The translations under genes and the position numbers were made by a program. The notes beneath the pieces are model-generated. The model was not told the origin of the DNA, did not search any database, and worked only from the letters and a program-made list of their open reading frames with translations. From assembly GCF_004027225.2 (NCBI RefSeq), contig NC_044283.2:124001-188000 (forward strand): a stretch of DNA of 64,000 nucleotides. Direction: 5' to 3'. Below are positions 61,360-64,000 of the stretch, one piece after another (within the stretch, counting starts at the first letter, position 1; each line of letters opens with the position of its first letter). Source of the stretch: Strigops habroptila. Its lineage: Eukaryota > Chordata > Aves > Psittaciformes > Psittacidae.

Positions 61360-61690
61360 CCCGGCATCCCTCGGGACCCGCATCCCGGCACCCCCCTGCA
61401 CCCGCATCACGGTATCCGTCGGTACCCCCGGTACCGCAGCATCCCGGTATTCCCCTGTATCCCCGGCAGCCTGCACCCCCAGTACCCCGGTATCTGCCGG
61501 GATCCCGCACCCCAGCACACGCCGGTACCCCATCCGAGAGCCGACATCCCGGTACCTCCGGTATCCCACCGTACCTCGGTGCCCCTGGTACCCCCCGCTA
61601 CCTCCGGCACCCTGTCCGGGACGCTGCACCCCGAGCACCCCCGTTACACCGACACCCCGGCACCCCCGGCCGGTACCCGGCACCCCGGGG
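61360..61690. repeat. Degenerate minisatellite, about 14-16 bp cores
   Basis: Recurring 'catcccggtacccc' and variants, about 18 copies. Confidence 0.8.
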
Positions 61691-61924
61691 GGGAACCTCG
61701 GCTGGAGGGGGGGGGGCTCCGGCGGCCCCGAGCGGCTCCGGGGCCGAACTGGGACAGGGGGTCACGGCCACAGCGACCCCCCGGCGGGAAACCGCGCTCC
61801 CGGCACCGCGGGCCGGGGGAGGACACTGGGACCCCCGGACCCCCCCGGGGCCTCCGGACCCCCCCGGTCTCTCGCGGTGCTTTGCCGCCCCCTGGCGGCG
61901 GCCCGCGCACACCACGGCCCCTCA

Positions 61925-62243
61925 GCTTGGCTCTGATTGGTGGCGGCTGCTGTCTGTCAGCAGAGCGCGCCCTCCTATTGGCCACCGGCGGGAAGGGGGG
62001 TGGGACAGGCGCACACCCCGTCCGCCGCAGCGGGGCCGCGGTCTCGGTTACCGGGGCCTGCCCCGGGGCTCGTGCCCCGCCCGCCCCCGGTGCAGGCCCC
62101 CCCCCCGCCGCGCCCCGGCGTCAGCACGAGAGAGGGTGTTAACGTGAGCGCCGTTCCCGGCGTGCCCCGCGGCGCGCGCGGCCGTCTCGGCGCAGAACCC
62201 GGAAGTGCTCGCGGGGGCGGAGGGGAGGCTCCAAGATGGCGTC
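61925..62243 (+). promoter_or_regulatory. PCGF1: PCGF1 CpG-island promoter
   Basis: CCAAT-type boxes 'tctgattggtgg' (about 61930) and 'cctattggcc' (about 61973). The start codon sits inside 'caagatggcg', a match to the YY1 motif often found at vertebrate TATA-less starts. Confidence 0.6.
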
Positions 62244-63804
62244 GCCTCCTCAGGGGGGCCCGATGGCGATCGCCATGCGGCTGCGGAACCAGCTCCAGGC
62301 CGTCTACAAGATGGACCCGCTGCGCAACGAGGCGAGCGCCGGCGGCGGGGGGGGCACCGGGGCGGCGGGAGCGGGGGCACCGGGCCGCGCATGCGCCGCC
62401 GGAGCCAGGCGCCGCCAACGACCGGGGGCCGCGGAGCCGCGCAGGCGCCGTGAGGAGACACTGCGCATGCACCGCGCCGGGGGCTGGGCGAGGGGCGGGG
62501 CCAAGCGCTGGGGGCGGGGCCAAGGTGATTGAAGCCCCGCCTTGGCCCCACGGCGGGAGCGGTGGGGCCCGGTGGGGCCGGGCTCGGCTCTAGGTCAGGG
62601 AGCTGTACCGGGGTGTTCACCCCAGCCCCGTCCCCCCAGCCCATCCCAGTGGCAGCTCCACTCTGGGTCCTGAGGCTGAGCCATGGGCGAGCCCATGGGT
62701 GAGCTGGGGCACGGGGTGAGGCTGAGCACAGGGCGGCTCTGGGGCTGCTGCCCCACAGCCGAGGGGTCCCTCCATCCACACTGGGGGGAGCTGCCATGGC
62801 CCCATGTTCCCTGCTGGGCTGTCCCTGGGGGCTGCCACTGAACATGGGATGGGCAGAGGAGCTCTGTGGGGCAGGCAGGGGCTCTGTGGGGCAGGCAGGG
62901 GCTGGGTGACGGTGACAGTCCCCGCAGGAGGAGGTGAAGGTGAAGATGAAGGAGCTGAACGAGCACATCGTGTGCTGCCTCTGCGCCGGGTACTTCATCG
63001 ACGCCACCACCATCACCGAGTGCCTGCACACGTGTGAGTTGGGGGGTCCCCCCGGGACAGGGCCCTCCCCGTGCCCCACTGACCCCCCCGTGCCCCACTG
63101 ACCCCCGTGCCCCTCTGGCAGTCTGCAAGAGCTGCATCGTCAAGTACCTGCAGACCAGCAAGTACTGCCCCATGTGCAACACCAAGATCCACGAGACGCA
63201 GCCGCTGCTCAACCTGAAGCTGGACCGGGTCATGCAGGACATCGTGTACAAGCTGGTGCCCGGCCTGCAGGAGAGTGCGTGGGGCGGGGGGCACCGGGGG
63301 GACGGGGTGGGGCTGCGGGAGGGTCTGTCCGTGGGTCGGGGTCTTCAACCCGCTGCTGCTGCAGCCGTGGTGGCTCCTGGAGCCTGGCTGGGGAGTGCGG
63401 GCACAGGGACGGGGATCGTCATGGAGAATGGGCTCTAGGTGGGACAGGGACAGTGCTGGGGTGGAAGGGTCAGTGTGGGGGGGCTGTGGGGCGCTGTCAT
63501 GGGGGGTGTGGGGCCTGTGGTGTATGGGGGGCACAGCAACCAGTGTGGGACCTGGTGCCCAGCCCCACAGCAGTGATGGGGACAGATGAGAGTGGGGATG
63601 GGGATGGGGCTCCCAACATGTGGGGGGGCCCATGGAGACCTCAAGGGCACAGAGAGGCCTCCGGGGTCCCCCGGGCTGGGCTGGGCAGGGCATGGGCCGG
63701 GGGTCCCTGCTCAGCGGCCGCCTCTCCCGCAGGTGAAGAGAAGAGGATCCGGGAGTTCTACCAGTCCCGGGGGCTGGACCGGGTGTCCCAGCCCTGCACC
63801 GAGG
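62236..63804 (+). CDS. PCGF1: Polycomb group RING finger protein 1 (NSPc1), N-terminal part; continues beyond right edge
   Basis: Exons 62236-62331, 62928-63033, 63122-63274 and 63733-63804 in phase; the rest (including the RAWUL domain) is outside the window. The product starts [20 protein letters not shown] and continues into the C3HC4 RING with [20 protein letters not shown] and KYCPMCN, then [20 protein letters not shown] and [15 protein letters not shown]. It is nearly the same as mammalian PCGF1. PCGF1 is the RING partner of RNF2 in the variant PRC1.1 complex (with BCOR and KDM2B) that ubiquitinates H2A. Intron 1 appears to use a GC donor (AACGAG/gcgagc), since the frame and the conserved NEEEV junction allow no GT alternative. 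A 46-bp tandem repeat covers the end of exon 4. Confidence 0.95.
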
Positions 63805-63966
63805 GTACGGGAGCGGGGGGGGCACCGGGTGTTCCAGCCCTGCACCGGGGGTACGGGAGCGGGGGGGGCACCGGGTGTCCCAGCCCTGCAACGAGGGTAC
63901 GGGAGCGGGGGGGGCACTGGGTGTCCCAGCCCTGCACCGGGGTACGGGAGCGGGGGGGGCACCGGG
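63781..63966 (+). repeat. 46-bp tandem repeat spanning the PCGF1 exon 4 donor
   Basis: Units start at 63781, 63827, 63873 and 63919. The first unit holds the last 24 coding bases of exon 4 and the GTACGG donor; each later unit repeats this exon end and a GGTACGG donor-like site. Confidence 0.92.
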
Positions 63967-64000
63967 CACGGGCTGACCCCGGCCCCTCCCGTCTCTGCCC

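Larger units (their letters stand above)
54825..62235. other. TLX2-PCGF1 intergenic region
   Basis: Divergent genes separated by 7.4 kb of very GC-rich, minisatellite-rich sequence. I see no coding exon. Low-GC islands with TAAT cores are listed separately. Long open frames on both strands here reflect base composition and repeats. Confidence 0.6.

Overview
The window looks like part of a GC-rich avian microchromosome. Evidence: many 5'-truncated CR1 LINE fragments on both strands, short introns, dense GC-rich minisatellites, and vertebrate genes with normal exon/intron structure. No tRNA, rRNA, CRISPR or bacterial feature was seen, and the species cannot be named from the sequence alone.

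Layout, left to right. (1) 3041-9979 (+): an INSYN2-family gene (inhibitory synaptic factor 2, formerly FAM196) in three exons. It lies opposite to, and apparently inside a large intron of, the next gene. (2) 34061 down to 11554 (-): the N-terminal half (28 coding exons, about 961 codons) of a DOCK-A family Rac exchange factor with SH3, helical region, DHR-1 and the following armadillo-like region. The DHR-2 half should lie beyond the left edge. (3) 36689-42674 (+): DQX1, an 11-exon DEAQ-box helicase-like gene. (4) 45548-47651 (+): a complete-looking gene for an IL-12 p40 (IL12B)-like cytokine subunit. (5) 49803-48836 (-): a very short intermediate-filament-like gene with coil 2B only. (6) 54824-50950 (-): TLX2 homeobox gene, three exons. 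(7) 62236 to the right edge (+): the first four exons of PCGF1 (Polycomb RING finger).

DQX1-TLX2-PCGF1 in this order and orientation matches human 2p13.1, so this is the TLX2 locus. The DOCK/INSYN2 nest, the IL12B-like gene and the IF-like gene are not at human 2p13.1. Their relatives sit near TLX3 on human 5q33-35 (DOCK2/INSYN2B, IL12B), near TLX1 on 10q24-26 (DOCK1/INSYN2A, INA) and on 8p21 (DOCK5, NEFL/NEFM). The simplest reading is that the window keeps members of an ancient whole-genome-duplication paralogon that mammals lost from the TLX2 copy: a further DOCK-A gene, a third INSYN2 gene, a second p40 gene and a relic IF gene. This is the most interesting content of the window; it is inferred from remembered family sequences and human map positions, not from a database search.

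Noncoding content: at least 17 CR1 fragments, two of which share the same non-CR1 3' flank; about 25 minisatellites, several of them in exons or over splice sites; and a gene-poor 7.4 kb stretch between TLX2 and PCGF1 with scattered AT-rich blocks carrying homeodomain-type TAAT cores. Exon coordinates in the gene entries were read by hand from splice signals and reading phase.
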